Assembly: GCF_002205635.1 (NCBI RefSeq)
Contig: NZ_NISJ01000003.1
Coordinates: 1 to 32,295 of the forward strand
DNA: 32,295 nucleotides
DNA from: Sphingopyxis witflariensis
GTDB lineage: Bacteria; Pseudomonadota; Alphaproteobacteria; Sphingomonadales; Sphingomonadaceae
Reading direction: 5' to 3'
In this document: piece after piece, positions 32,171 to 32,295 of the stretch
Layout of the letters: every line of letters begins with the position of its first letter
Position numbering within the stretch: the stretch's first letter is position 1
Position numbers and translations under genes: made by a program
The notes under the pieces: model-generated
Databases searched by the model: none
Told to the model about the DNA's origin: nothing
The model's input: only the letters and a program-made list of their open reading frames with translations

Positions 32171-32295
32171 TGTGGATCGGCGTGCAAAAAGGACCCCGTT
32201 AGCGGGGTGATCGGCGTCTAAAAGGGACCCCTCATTTCGATGGTTTAAGCAGCCGGCTGGATTTTCAGGCGGCGAGATCGGGATGTTGGTTTTGG
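32171..32295 (-). mobile_element. IS21-family insertion sequence, terminal fragment
   Basis: The terminus begins TGTGGATCGGCGTGC. It contains two copies of a 23-bp repeat (32175-32197 and 32209-32231, 20 of 23 bases identical, 34-bp period), which is the multiple-terminal-repeat layout of IS21 elements. A short dyad ACCCCG-TTAG-CGGGGT (32193-32208) lies between them. A transposition-gene tail reads inward on the minus strand. The other end is outside the window, so completeness is unknown. Confidence 0.75.
32245..32295 (-). CDS. C-terminal tail of an IS21-family gene (probably istB)
   Basis: Only the last 16 residues are visible (PKPTSRSRRLKIQPAA), followed by TAA at 32247-32245, about 75 bp from the IS terminus. 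In IS21 elements istB, the ATPase helper of the IstA transposase, ends close to the right terminus, which fits. The residues themselves are not diagnostic, so the assignment rests on position. Confidence 0.5.
   Translation of the reverse strand, partial: PKPTSRSRRLKIQPAA

Noticed and set aside
1..32295. CRISPR arrays, tRNA, rRNA, prophage or integrase genes
   Set aside because: No spaced short repeats, tRNA-like cloverleaf, rRNA segments or phage genes were recognised; the autotransporter repeats are long coding repeats, not CRISPR.

Overview
The window looks like part of a sphingomonad (Alphaproteobacteria, Sphingomonadales; Sphingopyxis/Sphingomonas-like) chromosome. The basis is high GC with strong GC3 bias, TonB-dependent nutrient uptake linked to secreted hydrolases, a ceramidase-like membrane protein (this group makes sphingolipids) and Csu-type pili. 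This placement is inferred from gene content only; no rRNA or tRNA is present. Both ends are insertion sequences: an IS3-family end on the left (1-127) and an IS21-family end on the right (from 32171). Each has cut into a gene.

Layout. (1) 128-4816: 3' part of a large autotransporter with ~780-bp tandem repeats in its passenger, severed by the IS3 element. (2) 4909-15775: a D-glutamate / D-amino-acid scavenging locus. An M14 metallohydrolase, dgcA and an RpiR-type regulator lie on the minus strand. Divergent from them on the plus strand are a TonB-dependent receptor, a secreted D-aminoacylase, dgcN, a secreted class-C-like serine hydrolase and an erythromycin-esterase-like hydrolase, the last four with stop/start overlaps. 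A 15-bp element (TGACAG-N3-TATATC) occurs upstream of both dgcA and the receptor and is a candidate shared control site. (3) 15776-16193: a junction with two short coding remnants. (4) 16194-19036: a TPR protein and the ribosome-maturation GTPase RsgA. (5) 19061-24309 (minus): a five-gene Csu/CupE-like (archaic) chaperone-usher pilus operon. Its first pilin gene is out of frame at an 11-base G run, either a phase-variation switch or a homopolymer read error. (6) 24811-27195: a divergent MHYT-GGDEF-EAL c-di-GMP enzyme. (7) 27344-30885: a tightly packed lipid-modification operon (cytochrome P450, ceramidase-like protein, small anchored protein, di-iron fatty acid hydroxylase), followed by a convergent TetR regulator. 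(8) 31556-32170: mostly non-coding, ending in a good sigma70-like promoter and a gene cut after 11 codons by the IS21 element.

How it fits together. The receptor would import D-amino-acid peptides or muropeptides released by the secreted hydrolases. DgcN and DgcA would acetylate and racemise D-Glu, and the M14 enzyme could release L-Glu. The pilus operon and the c-di-GMP enzyme suggest surface attachment. The P450/ceramidase/hydroxylase set suggests tailoring of sphingolipids or other membrane lipids.
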